A stretch of DNA of 64,000 nucleotides from NCBI GenBank assembly GCA_003290165.1, contig QNQO01000454.1, positions 1 to 64,000 on the forward strand, read 5' to 3'. The notes under the pieces were generated by a model, which saw only the letters and a program-made list of their open reading frames with translations, was not told where the DNA came from and did no database searches. Of this stretch, positions 11,160 through 23,407 are shown one piece after another. The first letter of the stretch is position 1. Every line of letters begins with the position of its first letter. This DNA is from Berberis thunbergii (taxonomy: Eukaryota > Streptophyta > Magnoliopsida > Ranunculales > Berberidaceae). A program made the translations under genes and the position numbers.

Positions 11160-11848
11160 ATAGCTTACCAGAGCATGATTGCAGATGCAATAGAGTGCCT
11201 GACAAAACTCCAAAGATTGTGAAATGCCTGCCAAAAACAGCCAGACCAAGCTTGATCACATATCCCACTAAATATGTATATCAATTGAACCACCATGAAC
11301 CATTCAACACAATAGACGCACCCACCAATCCTCACCCAAGCTTCAACATCAACAGCCAGCTGAATGCAGTGTGAAGAATAATCGCCACCGTTGATATCCA
11401 TGCCATTACCATCATTTTGCTTTGCGTTTGCAAGAACTTTGCAATCGGAAAATTCATAGCATAAGCATATAACTAAGGGATCATCCATATAGAAAATGTT
11501 CCCGCTGCATCTACAATGTCATCATTTTCTCTAATCAATTTTAGAAGTTGTCGTGCAAATACGTATAAAAATGTTAGAAGCACCGCTGTTGAATACAGGA
11601 TGACACATTATCTTTGCATGTAGACGTTTAACATCTCCAATTGTGCGGCTCTGTATGCATGCCCACATAGAGTTTCCAGTGCACTCCCCATGCCCAACTG
11701 TTAGATTTTCCACAAATCAATTAACTAGGAGGGATGCATCTTATCAACTTTGTTAGGCAGTCAATTACAAGGCAAATTGTTATTTTAGTAAAAAAAAATT
11801 GTAAGATCAAACTCCTTTTATATATGTGCTTTCATTGTTAGTAAAAAC
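11160..11848. other. Unassigned; possible gene debris
   Basis: The minus strand has a 107-codon frame at 11165-11488 with several Cys (CLCYEFSDCKV, CVYCVEWF), but I recognise no family and codon use gives no support. Treated as non-coding. Confidence 0.25.
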
Positions 11849-11856
11849 GAGTTGAG

Positions 11857-11959
11857 TCAATGGGATACCAGATGAGTGGTAGGCCTATGGCGGATGATAT
11901 TACAGGCTTAGGGTTCGAACTATGTAAGCGAGTGTCTGGCGTTAAGGGATTAAAAAAAG
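11857..11959 (+). mobile_element. Possible tRNA-derived SINE
   Basis: Flanked by GAGTTGAG at 11849-11856 and 11960-11967, an 8-bp target-site duplication. Inside are an A-box-like GAGTGGTAGGCC, a B-box-like GGGTTCGAACT and a short A-rich tail (TAAAAAAAG). The length of about 103 bp and this order fit a small SINE. The A box is weak, so this is tentative. Confidence 0.5.
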
Positions 11960-12334
11960 GAGTTGAGATCATCTAACAGCTTACCTTGACACAACTTATA
12001 TTCCGAGCATCCCTGATTTTTTGGCTGCAACTGGCGCTTTGTTTCTTATGGCGTGGATACCATATTAGTACACCATGGTGCAAAGATTGTGATTTCATTA
12101 ATTTCGGTATCTTGATTTTAAGAAATATTTCGATGTGTAAGGAAAAAACATAATAAGTTTGATGATACATGAAACATATGTAATAAATTTCAAGGGTATA
12201 TAAAATATGTGAAATAATAAAATGCAAGTAAATCTACATATTAAACACAACCTAAATACTAAGTATTTCTTAAATTGATGAAATAATTAAATCAGAATCA
12301 ATTAAATACAACTTAGTAAATACATAAACAGAAA

Positions 12335-12490
12335 TTCTAAATGTCAAGGAAGTGGGCGAGGAAACGAGCGAGGGGAGGGATGTGACAAGGTGGGAACCGT
12401 TCATCTCTATCGGGATGTGTGCCATTAATTTTTGCACGCGCATCTCAAGTGAGATGAACGGTCCCCACTCCGCCATCTCCATGTAGAACT
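12335..12490. repeat. Degraded foldback MITE
   Basis: The left arm (AATGTCAAGGAAGTGGGCG, then AGGAAACGAGCGAGG) and central GAACCGTTCATCTC... correspond to the well-preserved foldback element at 35452-35634. The right arm complements it only partly (GAGATGAACGGTCCCCAC). An older member of the same family. Confidence 0.5.
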
Positions 12491-13562
12491 GCTCATACAT
12501 AAAACACAAACACAGGCCAAAGGGTAAAACAAACCTTGCATTTGCAAAGCCACAGACAGATCACCGAATCGATTTCGATGAGAGGAAGGCTTGGTGCAGA
12601 GTTGAGTGAATTGGAGCAGAGAAGAACTGATCAGCGCCAGAGAGGAGGATTAATTCTTCTTCAAGTCTGCTACTCGTCCAAAATTTTGAGGAAGATTAGT
12701 TCTTCTTCAAGTCTTCGATTAACACATAGGAGAGGAGAGGCGATCGAAAAATTTGTCTTCTTCAGGGATGGGAGCTACTTGCTATTCATCTCTTCTTCCT
12801 CCTCTTCTTCCTTAGAGAGTTGAAGTTACTTATTCTTCAGTTTTTCTTTAGAGATCTGAAGTTGCTTCTTCTTCAGATTCTTCAAGAGACTGTCAGAGAT
12901 GAGAGGCGACCATAGCTGCTTCTGCGATCGGAGAGGAGAAGCGATCAAAGCCTGCTTCAGTTCTTCAAATCGAGGGCTTGGGACAATTTCGATTTCGGTC
13001 GAAATAATTCAACCAAAAAAGATATCTTATACTGACTTGTTTGAGTTTTTTGCAAAAAACCCACAAATTATGAAAAACCACGAATTTTTCGAAAAAAAAC
13101 CCAACAAAATAATGTCAATTTGCATTTTATATCTTTTCTTTTCGAAATCTCAAAAAAATGAAAAACTTGGCCAGATTTCGTGGAATCACAATCCTTGTCT
13201 AACACTACCCAGTTAAAAATTACTAAAACAACACCAAGATGAAGTGTCACCCTATTTGAAATGTAAATTTCCTATTTGAATGCGATCCATTAGTTGTTAC
13301 TACAGTTTTATACGTGTAAATCATTTCTTTCACAATATTTGTATGTACACTACATTTTCAAATAAAGTTTATTAAATATTTAGAACTTATATTCTTACCG
13401 CCGGGGCAGGGTGGTTCATTTTAAGCTAGAACTTGATGACCGTGGTTTCAAGCGGACCCTTCAACAATTATAATTGGGATTAGGCTCAAAATCTTCATCT
13501 TTAATCTCCAACAATTATAGGTCAACCCATCGAGTTATTGAATGATAATGTTGTTTTTTTTT
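12491..13562. other. Leader-like purine/pyrimidine-rich DNA, no gene
   Basis: Repeated CTTCTTCAAGTCT and GAGAGGAGAGGCGATC blocks at 12660-12960 resemble a 5' untranslated leader, but no following coding frame is recognised. Short frames here have low-complexity translations. Confidence 0.3.
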
Positions 13563-13570
13563 CATCATAT

Positions 13571-14207
13571 AATGTTCTAAAAATTGGTTTAGGCGCTAAA
13601 AAAAACGCTCAGATTAATAGCTGGGCGAGTTCTGAGCAAGTCTAGGCGGGTTCTGGGCGGTCTAGGTGGGGTCTGACAGGCCTAGGAGAGGTCTAGGCGG
13701 TCTGGGATAGTTTTTTTTTTTTTTTTTTTTAATAAAGCTGATTGTGTTCTTATTTTATTTTTCTTTCATCTTTTTTAGAAACAAACAATTTTTTTATTCA
13801 GTATATGTCTAAATATAGCAAAGAATAATTACTTAATGGAATTTTCACAGGATCTGTCGGTACCAATTTTAGTAATGTGGATTTTATCAAACATGACTGA
13901 GATTATTCATGCAGTTTGAAGAAAAATAAAAGAGTAGGTTTGGATATTTGTCCACAAATTTAACTTTGTATAAATTACCCATCATGACCAACTTCAGTCA
14001 TTTGAATTTTAATAAATTTTGTTCATGATTGTTAATTTTGCATGTTTTTAAATTTTGCATATGTATCTTGGCATTAAATTGGATGTAATTGATAAGGTAT
14101 TATGTTTAACTTTTGCAAATTATTAAAGTTATAATACAAAACTTAAGACCGCCTAGATGCCGCCCGCTTGCTGTCTGCCCACTGTCTAGCGCTTTTTAGA
14201 ACACTGA
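13571..14207. mobile_element. hAT-like non-autonomous element
   Basis: The ends are inverted: AATGTTCTAAAAATTGG...GCGCT on the left and AGCGCTTTTTAGAACACTG on the right. Both sides carry GGCGGTCTAGGCGG/CCGCCTAGATGCCGCC-like GC-rich blocks around an AT-rich core. Flanking 8-mers CATCATAT and CATCACTT match at 6 of 8 positions, as expected for an aged hAT duplication. No transposase. A 20-T run lies at 13711-13730. Confidence 0.5.
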
Positions 14208-14470
14208 CATCACTTGGACAACAATATCTATATCTTTTTAGCCATCCCTTGCATAAATCAGTTATTTGATTGTATTTACTAAATCAATGTCACGAGAAGA
14301 GAGGTAAAAAAGGAACAATTGAAGGAAGAAAAAAAAAAGCCAGTAAGGAGAAAGAAGTTGCATTGTTGGAAATTTTTCATATTTTTCCATTTTCAGTGGC
14401 TTCTCTTTTTAATGAGGGTAAATTTGTGATTTGGTTTTAATAAAATGCTATGATTTGATTTGTAAGATAA

Positions 14471-14507
14471 CTAGTGGAATATCCGTGCCGTTGGCACTAT
14501 CGCAGAA
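14471..14507 (-). terminator. Helitron 3' terminus with hairpin
   Basis: On the minus strand: a 5-bp stem GTGCC/GGCAC with loop AAC, then GGATATTCCA and CTAG. This is the structure that ends rolling-circle transposition. The nick would fall after CTAG, at 14471. Confidence 0.8.
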
Positions 14508-14814
14508 TACATCATACTTAAACGGCTATGTTGAATACTCAAATTTGTGGTATTATTTAAATTTATAAAAACACTTGCATCATTGTCTATTACAACAGTT
14601 ATGATGAATTAATTTTGTAAAAATTTAATACTATTGAACAGTAAAACAATATTAATAAATCTGATAAATGCAACCTATGTGCTAAGAAATTTAATCTCCA
14701 CCAAATGTCAGCTTAACTAAAAATACGAAGGAAATATCTCATGTGTGTCCAAGTGAAAAATTGATGAAATTGATGCCCAATTTAGTAAAACATCATTTTG
14801 AAGAAACATAATAT

Positions 14815-15421
14815 AATTAATTTGGACAAACAGAATGGAATACTCGTGCCATTGGCATTATCGCAGATTACATCATACTTAAACGGCTATGTTGAATACT
14901 CATGTAATTTGGCATAAAAAAAAACTTGTTGCCTGAGCGCAATATATGTTCACCGTTTTCAGTATACTAAAAGTGTTTTTTTGGAGGTCGAAGAGACACG
15001 CACACAAAATTATATCCAAATTAATTTGGACAAACATAATGGAATACTCGTGCAATTGGCATTATCGCAGATTACATCATACTTAAACGGCTATGTTGAA
15101 TACTCATGTAATTTGGCATAAAAAAAAACTTGTTGCCTGAGCGCAATATATGTTCACCGTTTTTAGTATACTAAAAGTATTTTTTTGGCGGTCGAAGAGA
15201 CACGCACACAAAATTATATCCAAATTAATTTGGACAAACAGAATGGAATACTCGTGCCATTGGCATTATCGCAGATTACATCATACTTAAACGGCTATGT
15301 TGAATACTCATGTAATTTGGCATAAAAAAAAACTTGTTGCCTGAGCGCAATATATGTTCACCGTTTTCAGTATACTAAAAGTGTTTTTTTGGCGGTCGAA
15401 GAGACACGCACACAAATTATA
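14815..15421 (-). repeat. Three tandem 204-bp copies of the Helitron end module
   Basis: A unit starting near AATTTGGACAAACA repeats with a 204-bp period: the anchor AATGGAATAC lies at 14834, 15038 and 15242. Each unit carries TGCCATTGGCA (TGCAATTGGCA in the middle copy) followed by ATTATCGCAGATTACATCAT. That string is nearly the same as the genuine 3' terminus at 14471-14545. Copies differ at only a few positions. They look like duplicated 3' end modules lacking the final CTAG. Confidence 0.85.
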
Positions 15422-16028
15422 TCAAAAATGTCAATTTTATGAATAAATAAATTTATCCGAACAAATTTATAATGACAATCAATGCCATGAACACCAAATA
15501 ATATATCCACACGCCAAAATAATAAAAAAACGTGTAAGTACATCAAAGCCATACATTGTTTTTTATATACATTGTTTATATGCACCACCATATCTCTTTT
15601 CAAAAAATGAGAACAAAAGGAACCCACAATATAAAAAAATGGGTTAAACTGCATATGTACATCAAAACTACGTATCAACAACTGCTCTAAACATCTTGTG
15701 CATCACATTATCAAATGAATCGGCATCTATATGCACCAACTTTGAGGAAGGAGGGAATATGACTGAAATCTACAAATTTATCACACACAATATTAGAAAA
15801 AAAAAATGCTAATAAAATAAGCTATTTTCAATCATCGTTAGAGATAAACTACCTTATTTGCCAATTTCCAAGGACGCCCACCATTATACTTTTGTTTTTT
15901 AGTGGATTTTTTGAACTCCTCGACAATGATATCCCAATTCTACAAAAATGTATAATCAATATTAGATTCATATCGTATGAAAGCAAAATATCAATAGAAA
16001 ATTTATTAAAACATACCTTTAAAAATTC

Positions 16029-16796
16029 TTACAACAAAACTTCTGGATAAACAATATTGGTCGTAGAATCCAGCCCATCTTGAGGTAAAAGGACACTTAT
16101 TCTGTTAGAAGCTGTGCATCTAGATAATGCAACATAAAGTTGGCCATGGCTGAATACCGGTGTTCGTAAATCAACTCCAACGTATTTCACAGATTGACCC
16201 TGCGACTTGTTTATCGTCATTGCATATGCCAACCGCACTGGAAATTGACGCCTTTTCATTTTGAAGGGAAACTCGGAAGATGATGGCGTTAAAGATATTC
16301 TAGGAATGAAAACTAAATTGCCAACCTTATCCCCATTTAAGATTTTTGCTTCAATTATACGCTTTGCACAACGCATAACTATAAGACGTGTTCCATTACA
16401 AAGTCCATCTTTAGGTGCGATGTTTCTCAGCAACATAATTGGACAACCTACTTTTAATTCTAACTTAAATGGCGACAATCCAGAAGGATTAAGCGAGTTC
16501 AAATACTCAGTTGGATAACGGTTGGCAATGGAATGATCATTTTCAAAATGTTCCGCCATTTTATCTGCGGCAAAATAAACAATGATTTCTCCTGGAAAAT
16601 CAGATAATGCAGCTTTGTTAATGTCGCAGACATCGTCATTTCGTGCTGAGAGAATTGTTCGCTCAGTCAAATAATTAGGAGACGCTGTGCCTATTACATT
16701 TAGTTGAGGATAAACCAAAGAAATTAGTTCACTTAAATCTTTGCACTTGTGCACCGTTGTTGGAATACGAATAACATCTTGTGCGGTGCTTCCAAT
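16029..16796 (-). pseudogene. Helitron helicase, C-terminal exon
   Basis: Carries the C-terminal motifs of PIF1/RRM3-like superfamily 1B helicases: [34 protein letters not shown] (motif V) and [12 protein letters not shown] (motif VI), then the stop at 16029. The exon begins after an acceptor TTTAG (exon from 16796). The intron at 16797-16874 has a GTATTA donor. The helicase unwinds DNA during rolling-circle transposition. This exon itself is open and could be functional. It is labelled pseudogene because the polyprotein is broken upstream. Confidence 0.85.
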
Positions 16797-16874
16797 CTAA
16801 ATAAAATAAAAATAATCAGTAATTAAAAAATAGCACTGTAGTAAAATGTAGAATTGTTTACACAAAAATAATAC

Positions 16875-17401
16875 CTCAGTCAAAAACTTCATAAACCCGT
16901 CATTGCCTACCCCATTGTCCAACCGCATATTCAAACTCATAGTCAGAACTTGTATGTTTAACCAAAGCTTAGAACGCCTCAAAGATGCAGCCACAATTTG
17001 CTCGCGGACGCCTTTGGGTATCACTGGCAATATCTGTCGAAAATCACCCCCAAGAACAACAGTAATACCACCAAATGACTTATTGGTGCTGTAAATGTCT
17101 TGTAGTGCACGATCAACTACTTCAACACAATATCTATGTTGCATCGGAACTTCATCCCAGATAATTAGTTTGGTTTCCCTGAATAACTCAGCATGCAATG
17201 ACTGTTTACTAAACCCACACACTGAATTTTCCATGACATCCAGCGGAATACGAAACATTGAATGAGCTGTTCTACCTCCCACTAATAGTAACGCCGCAAT
17301 ACCAGATGATGCAACGGTAATGACAATGTGTCCAAGGCTGCGACATTTTGATGCAATGGCGTTGTATAAAAAAGTTTTTCCTGTTCCTGCACCTCCATTC
17401 A
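16875..17401 (-). pseudogene. Helitron helicase, Walker A/B exon
   Basis: Holds the ATPase core of the PIF1-like helicase: [12 protein letters not shown] (Walker A), [11 protein letters not shown] with [18 protein letters not shown] (Walker B) and [13 protein letters not shown] (motif III). It is separated from the Rep frame by a 1-bp deletion in a homopolymer (8 A at 17401-17408 on +, where 9 would restore the [11 protein letters not shown] reading). It ends at an intron donor at 16874. Confidence 0.85.
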
Positions 17402-19405
17402 AAAAAAATGAATTCCCTTATTTTCAAGCACTGAAGTTACTATTGCAGTATAAGTAGAACGTTGTGCCTCATTAAGACGATCGACGGATGATTGTACATC
17501 GGATTCTTGACCATCATACTGAAGTTGTCGTTGTTCCCATATGAGTTTGTTACCAACTATCATGTCCCAATTTTCAATTGGCAGGGGCATAGGTGGGAAC
17601 TTCGTTAAATTCTTCCCTCCTTCTTGAAGAAATTGATTTATGAGATACAAACCATAATCCAGAGTCTGAGCATCTGTTGGAGTTGAAATACCGAACCTTG
17701 TTCTAAGTTGGTGCGAAAGATCATCACATATATTCACTGAGAACCTTGTCCATAGCAAATCTGGGTGAAGTGGATGACATTCCATTAGAATCACACTAAA
17801 CAATCTTCTCAACTGATTTCCAGTTTTCATGATCGCAGCCTCTTCAAGGCACTGAATCCATTCATCATCATCTTCTAGGAGTCCTCGTGAGGTGCAAGCT
17901 AATTTGAAGGTGTCGTGTAAAACATTGTCATATGTGCGCAAATGTTCAAATGATTGTGGCCCTTTTACAACCGTTAGAAGCAGTCGCAAATAAAACCTTT
18001 CACCTTCATGAGGACTGGCAAAATACATCCTTCCAATTGCATAGCCCTTTTTTCTTTTTGTCCACATTTTTTGTGATTTCTGCCAAACAAATTGTTGGGG
18101 AAATTGTTGGTAGGTAAATGTACGTGCAAACGGATCTACAGCACAACATGCAAAAAATGCAGTTAAAGTCGACATTTGGTGTCTAGCTCTAAGTAAAATT
18201 GATTGTGCTTGATCTTTAGGATTGAACACAACATGATGCATTCCAGGTAAATGAAGCGCCAATCGAACCACTGTAGGATTTTCTTCGTGTAAAAGATGAC
18301 CAAATATCCGCCAGGCAGCTTCCGGCGGACCAATATATCGAGCATCAAGATATTGCTGAATTTCATCTACTCCCCCTAGTACCATTGTTGTTCTATCATG
18401 ACCTTTATAAATGTACTTGTGTATGTATTTAACACATCTAATTCCCTCACACACTTCCACATTAATATGACAATCAAACATCCTTGAAAGATATGGATTA
18501 TATGGCACTACATCTCTATTATCAACTGGTTGACCCTTCACATTATATACTCGGCCAGTATTGCGGCGTCGATAAATAGGATATCCATCTTGGCCCATTG
18601 TTGTTGTTTCTGAATATTCGCGAGGATATCTTTTTGTGCACCTCCCATTCTCCATACACGGTGCTCCAAAATTTCGAACACCACACGGTCCATGCACCAT
18701 ACAATGTAAGACTGTTTGAAATAGCATCGGATCTTTATCCGGGTCAGGAAATTCTGCACACACGATCTTATCAATTTGAGCAGTAGTGCGAATTTTTTGT
18801 AAATGGTGAAGGAATATAAGTGCGTGCATATGAGGTAGCCCACGCTTTTGGAATTCAATGGTAAAGACATGGGCTACAACATCACCGAATGTGCCTCTTT
18901 TGATAATCTTATCCATTAGACATTTTCTTTTTAACTCAAAAACTTGAGATACTAAATCTGGGCGATCCGTACGCTTTTGGTGAGGTAACAAAACATCCAT
19001 AATTTCAGGCCATTTTGGATTTGCAGTCATGGTTAAGAAAACATCTGGATGATTGTTGTAACGTGTGATAGCCATTGAATCTTGAAATATCTCAAACATG
19101 TGTCTTGGACTACCAATATGGGATGACGGCAAAATAAGTCGCTTCCCAACTTGATCTGGTCTTAACCCATCGGGCCCAATGTCCGTTAGACTTTCATATA
19201 GCTCAGCCCTGACTTTGTTTGATTGTTCCTCACATACATTAATCGATTTTGCTCTGTTGAAGCCCAAGCATCTACTAAAAACTCCTGAAGCAATTTGCCA
19301 CCTCTCAAAATTGTTGAGTACTCAGTTGGTCGTTCGAACAAACGATAACTGTAAAACTCCATCTGAGTAAGTCGTTTATTTGAACACCTATTAGTTGTAA
19401 CATCC
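17399..19405 (-). pseudogene. Helitron Rep (HUH endonuclease) and start of helicase
   Basis: The largest open piece (622 codons from about 19265) encodes the Rep nuclease that nicks and joins single-stranded DNA. The HUH motif is RGLPHMHALIFL (His146 and His148 of the open piece). The paired catalytic tyrosines are in VKYIHKYIYKGHDR (Tyr281 and Tyr285). The C-terminal RLNEAQRSTYTAIV begins the helicase part. Upstream, 19270-19405 reads on in another frame (EFYSYRLFERPTEYSTILRG, DAWASTEQNRLM). A 1-bp deletion near 19228 (RNNQ/NKVRAELY junction) shifts the frame. The apparent start of the long open piece is therefore an artefact of that shift. Active-site residues are preserved, so inactivation is recent. 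Confidence 0.85.
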
Positions 19406-19407
19406 CA

Positions 19408-20319
19408 CTAAGTTAATTCAGGTTCCCAACCTAAGTCGCCATACGGAAATAATAGCACATAATGAAGCGGTAAGTAAGCTGGGTGACATTCATTAATTTT
19501 CATCAACTCTTGATTTCCTCGCAAATATACGACAATATCTCTGGTTGTGTTTACTTCAGGGACATCTCCAGGCAAAATAATTGCTATTTCATTTGATGAA
19601 GGAAGATTGTAACGCCGCCGATCTTTATGACAACTATAGTGTAAATACACAGGTATGTTTTGGTCAACAGAATTTGTCTGATTCAGAATCTCGTATGCTT
19701 GACGGTATTTCTCCACAAACACATTATACTGCAACAAAGCATCTTGAATGATTTTGAGCACATCTAATCTCAAGTGTGGATTTCGACGACTGCGGGTATG
19801 TAATGCTGAATCGGGATCATAAATGTAAAGCTGTGAATATACTGCATCTTGGCCTTGTTGCGGAATTAACGCTCCCGTTTGATGTCGTAATTCTCCATGA
19901 ATAATAAAGCTTGTGGGACCCCTCCCATTGAGTACCCTTGGATCAAATTTAGTACCAAGACTCGTAAATGCATTCGCAGCATTATACTCGCGAATATGCG
20001 TACGAAAATTATTTGATTGAACATCATCTCCCTCATACAACACTTGAAGCAATGGTGGAGGGGTAGATAACAGTGGCAGCTTCACCTTTCTTTGCAAACA
20101 ACACGTCCCGAAAAAAGGATTCCTTGACGAAGATGCTTTCAATTTTTCATCATTCCAATGTAGTGCTGAGCAATGAGGACACAAAAAATTCATTTTTCCT
20201 AAGAAATGACGTGTTTCTTCTTGATGAGCTTGTGAGTCAATTTCATGCCGGAAATCCAAACCACTATGACGGGAAGTATCGTCAATAGGAAGTCGGTCAT
20301 TTGTAATTGGCCTAAACAA
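19408..20319 (-). pseudogene. Helitron N-terminal domain (zinc finger and Helitron-like N)
   Basis: An open frame of 303 codons starts near an exon border. Residues about 50-80 hold CPHCSALHWNDEKL followed by a CC pair, a zinc-binding motif found before Rep in plant Helitron proteins. Then come FRTHIREYNAANAFTSLG, GPTSFIIHGELRHQTG and NPHLRLDVLKIIQDALLQ, typical of the Helitron-like N domain, ending in HYVLLFPYGDLGWEPEL. It ends in TAG (19408-19410) exactly where the family continues, and the next codons (WDVTTNRCSNKRLTQ) are still readable. A single nonsense mutation separates it from Rep. Confidence 0.8.
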
Positions 20320-20392
20320 ATTGTAAGATAGATAATGAGTTAAAATTTAGAAAACTTGATAAAGTTAAAAAATATGAGAAAATAGAAAAAAA

Positions 20393-21462
20393 GAAGTATA
20401 CATGTTTGTTGGTGCATTTGGGGATGCGTTAGGCGTAGAAAATGAACACCTCCTTGGTTGTTGTGGTGGCAACACATTTTGATCTAACACAGCAAAAAAG
20501 TCATAATCCATGCATCGGGGAGGGATGATATTGAGCACAGCCGTTCGTGATTGTTGCCGCAGCTTATGTGGAAAAGCGCGATCATTGGGTGTGAAAGAAG
20601 GAAAAGGTATTTGAACAGGAGCGTCATACATAAAATTCTCTCTTTGTCTCGACGCAAACATTGTGCAGATGAACGTTTTGAATTATTATTCAGAACAATG
20701 TTGTTATCCTAAAATACATTTAAAATGGTAAATGATTACACACTAAAAGAATTAAGGCATGCATATAATATAAACAATGAAAACATGCATAGACAATGGG
20801 AAAATAAGAATGGGCCTATATACCTGAATAAATACATCTTTTCGTTTACCCTTTTGAATAGAACCGGCATTTTCCTTTCTTTGCATAAAAAACTTAAGTA
20901 AATAAGCATAAGTCGGTAAAAACAATTATTATAGATAATTGCAGTACACAGATCAGCACACGCATTGAAAGTTAAGAATTTTTCCCTTTTCGGCAATTGT
21001 GGCTTTTGTTTTTCCTTTTCCCTAGAAAGAAACACACACAAATATAAATTTAATTTTCGAAGGTGTAAGGTTAAAGATCATATGTACATACTAATATAAA
21101 TTTTGTTAGGAAAAAACATATGTACATACCCCAAAGCATTGGAGTTTGGATATTCTCTGTTTTGTAGTATTCACATTAGCAGTCAAGGTAGTGTCTAACT
21201 TAGGTTGATTTTTTTCTCTTTCTCGACGCAAACGTTGGCCTAGCGCACGCTTGGAAACGTTACTGTCTATAGGGACATTTTCTTTTCCCTTTCCCATATC
21301 CATATTTGGCTTTAACAAAAAAAAAACAGATAACTTGGTATAAATAAATATGTATATATTTATTGTTAGAAATAGTGAAAGAGAAAAAACAAATAAATAA
21401 ATAGAAATAATACCTGTTGATTGGGAACATTGGACCTGAGGCCATTATCTATAAGAAATTGC
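20393..21462 (-). pseudogene. Upstream exons of the Helitron protein
   Basis: Small exon-like pieces on the minus strand precede the N-terminal domain. The segment at about 20400-20660 reads NFMYDAPVQIPFPSFTPNDR and DYDFFAVLDQNVLPPQQPR. At about 20920-21020 it reads REKEKQKPQLPKREKFLTFN. At about 21130-21312 it reads DMGKGKENVPIDSNVSKRAL and GQRLRREREKNQPKL. At 21414-21462 it reads EQFLIDNGLRSNVPNQQ with a GTATTA donor. Basic, low-complexity exons of this kind are usual at the start of plant Helitron genes. Exact joins are uncertain and no start codon is assigned. Confidence 0.5.
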
Positions 21463-22009
21463 TCCTAGTAAAAGGATGACATGTTAAAATCTTTGGCTTA
21501 TTTATTAAAAACTAAGTGAAAAGAAAAATTAACAAAATTTCTTACTGTCCTCGGCAAGTTTGAATCAACTTGCTCATCACGAACTGTAACCCTGACGCCT
21601 TGTTTTTCTAGAAATTTGATATATGGCAAACATATAAGTAAGTGAGTAATTTTAAAGTGAAAATTGGCAGATAGATGGCGGAAAAACTATGCATTTTTCT
21701 TACAGTTCCTTCTACGGCTGAATCCACCTGCAAACAAAGAAGGTGTCATATATATGAGACAACCAATTCGAAGTAAGATGTAGTAGTATCAACGTACTAT
21801 AGTACCTGTCCGAAAATCATCATTTCGGAGTAGGGTGGATTTTGAACTAAGTGGTCCATAATTACGGTCAAGTACAATGAAAGGTTAGGGATCCCTGAAA
21901 AGAAAAAGGATATGTTTTTATATTGCAACAAAATCTTTACAATTGAGCTATATTTTTGGAACAACCATCAATTCAATATCAATTAAATAAGCATCCAAAA
22001 AGCATCAAC

Positions 22010-22650
22010 AACATATTTCTTGAATGGGAAGTTGATTTAACAAATAAATCGATTTACAATCAAAACAGGGGTACATGACGACTTTACCCGTATATAAAAT
22101 GAACGAAGTTAAGGACTTAGCCGAAACAAAAAAGACCGCAACACTGTCCTCGAAACTGGACTTGAGAAATATAAGCCACTACTCAGTTATATATAAAAAA
22201 AAATATATAAAAAAAAGCCACTACTCAGTAATTTAAAAAAATAAATAAGAAAAAAAATTGCATAAGAAAAAATAGAAAAACATCAAGCAAAACTGAGACA
22301 GGGTAAGCAGCACCGCACCCCCCTGTCCAGACTGCAACCTCGCGCCTGCAGCACGTCCAGCACCAAGCATCCCACCGCTCCCTGCCTTAGCCAGACTGCA
22401 AGGGCGAACCTGGCTGCTCTTGCCTCGCAGCCGATCCGCCAGCCAAAACCGGCCATTCGCAGGGCTTGTCTCAGCCTAGCATCCACTGTTTTACAGAAAA
22501 ACAGGGAGCAAAAATATTGTTCCTGCAGATAGCACCCAGTCCCATACAGCACCCGGACCCAGACTACACTCGTATTGCGCGCAAGACAGTCCAATCTCCA
22601 GTTCACTGACCCAACTGATAGACTGACCCAACTGATATACTGACCCAAAT
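22010..22650 (-). mobile_element. LINE 3'-end fragment, minus strand
   Basis: On the minus strand, GTAAAGTCGTCATGTACCCC followed by TGTTTTGATTGTAAATC closely parallels the 3' end of the LINE at 23408-24181 (GTCGTAATGTACCCCCGT then TTTGTAAATC). Upstream lies the same kind of GC-rich block (22280-22600). No clean poly(A) or target duplication was found, so the borders are approximate. Confidence 0.45.
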
Positions 22651-23392
22651 GATAGACCGCAACACATGTAGAATAGGAAAATGATTTTTTAATCCTTTGT
22701 TGACATACACCACAGAAAAGTTTTCATTCGGATTGCTGGTTTCCTTAATCAAGAAAGGAGAATTCCAGATGTCTTGAATAAGCTCCGATGCAATGTAATG
22801 TTTCCGATGAAATAGAAAGAAAGAAGAAAGAAACAATTTAGAGTTGAACCTTTTTGGATGCCTTTGTTGTGGATGGTAATCTTTTTGAATTCCATCATAA
22901 AAATCAAACTTCAGGGAAAAAGAAAAAAAAATGAAAAAAAAAAAATCCAGAACCATGAAATTGTGAATACCCTATTTAAATCTTTATAAACTTTTGCAAT
23001 ACTCAACCATCAAAATTCAACAGTCTCAAAATTTGCAACATTCAACCAAATTCAACATACCCAATCACAACATTCAATTAAATTCAACAATTAACATTTG
23101 CAATATAAAGTCACAAAATTTTCAATATTCAACCAAATTCAACTTACCTATCAAAACAATAGACCAAATTCCACATACCCGTGACAACATTCAACAGTAG
23201 AAAATGAAATCCCAAAAAAATAAAATGTGTAGAATGATAGTATACATGCTTAGTTATATGGTTGTTGAAAGAAGAAGAAAAATCACCATGAGTAGTCAAC
23301 ATCTGAAGGAAATGAGTTAATTAACCATTTGAAGGAAATGAGTTAATTAAACATTTGAAGAAAAGCAAGTCAGTAGAAGGATTCACAACAAA
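22651..23392. other. ATTCAAC-rich repeat DNA, no gene
   Basis: From about 22990 to 23190 the phrase CATTCAACCAAATTCAACATACCC recurs in shortened and altered forms every 40 bp or so, and again near 24365-24410. No coding support. Confidence 0.4.
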
Positions 23393-23407
23393 CCACAAAC
23401 ATCACAT

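Larger units (their letters stand above)
14471..21470 (-). mobile_element. Helitron (rolling-circle transposon), minus strand
   Basis: The block encodes, on the minus strand, N-terminal exons, a zinc-finger/Helitron-N domain, an HUH Rep endonuclease and a PIF1-like helicase, the RepHel polyprotein unique to Helitrons. The 3' end at 14471 is CTAG (CTRR rule), preceded by a GTGCC-AAC-GGCAC hairpin and ten bases, next to a host T, as Helitron insertion between A and T requires. No terminal inverted repeats or target duplication are expected. The 5' TC end lies somewhere to the right of the first recognised exon (about 21462) and was not located. A stop and frameshifts in the coding region make this copy non-autonomous now. 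Confidence 0.85.

Noticed and set aside
13375..13480. Possible SINE (GTGGTTTCAAGCG as B box)
   Set aside because: No A box at the right distance, no tail and no target duplication found.
22283..22648. 121-codon Cys/Leu-rich frame on the minus strand
   Set aside because: GC-rich part of a LINE fragment, with no family match or conserved motif.
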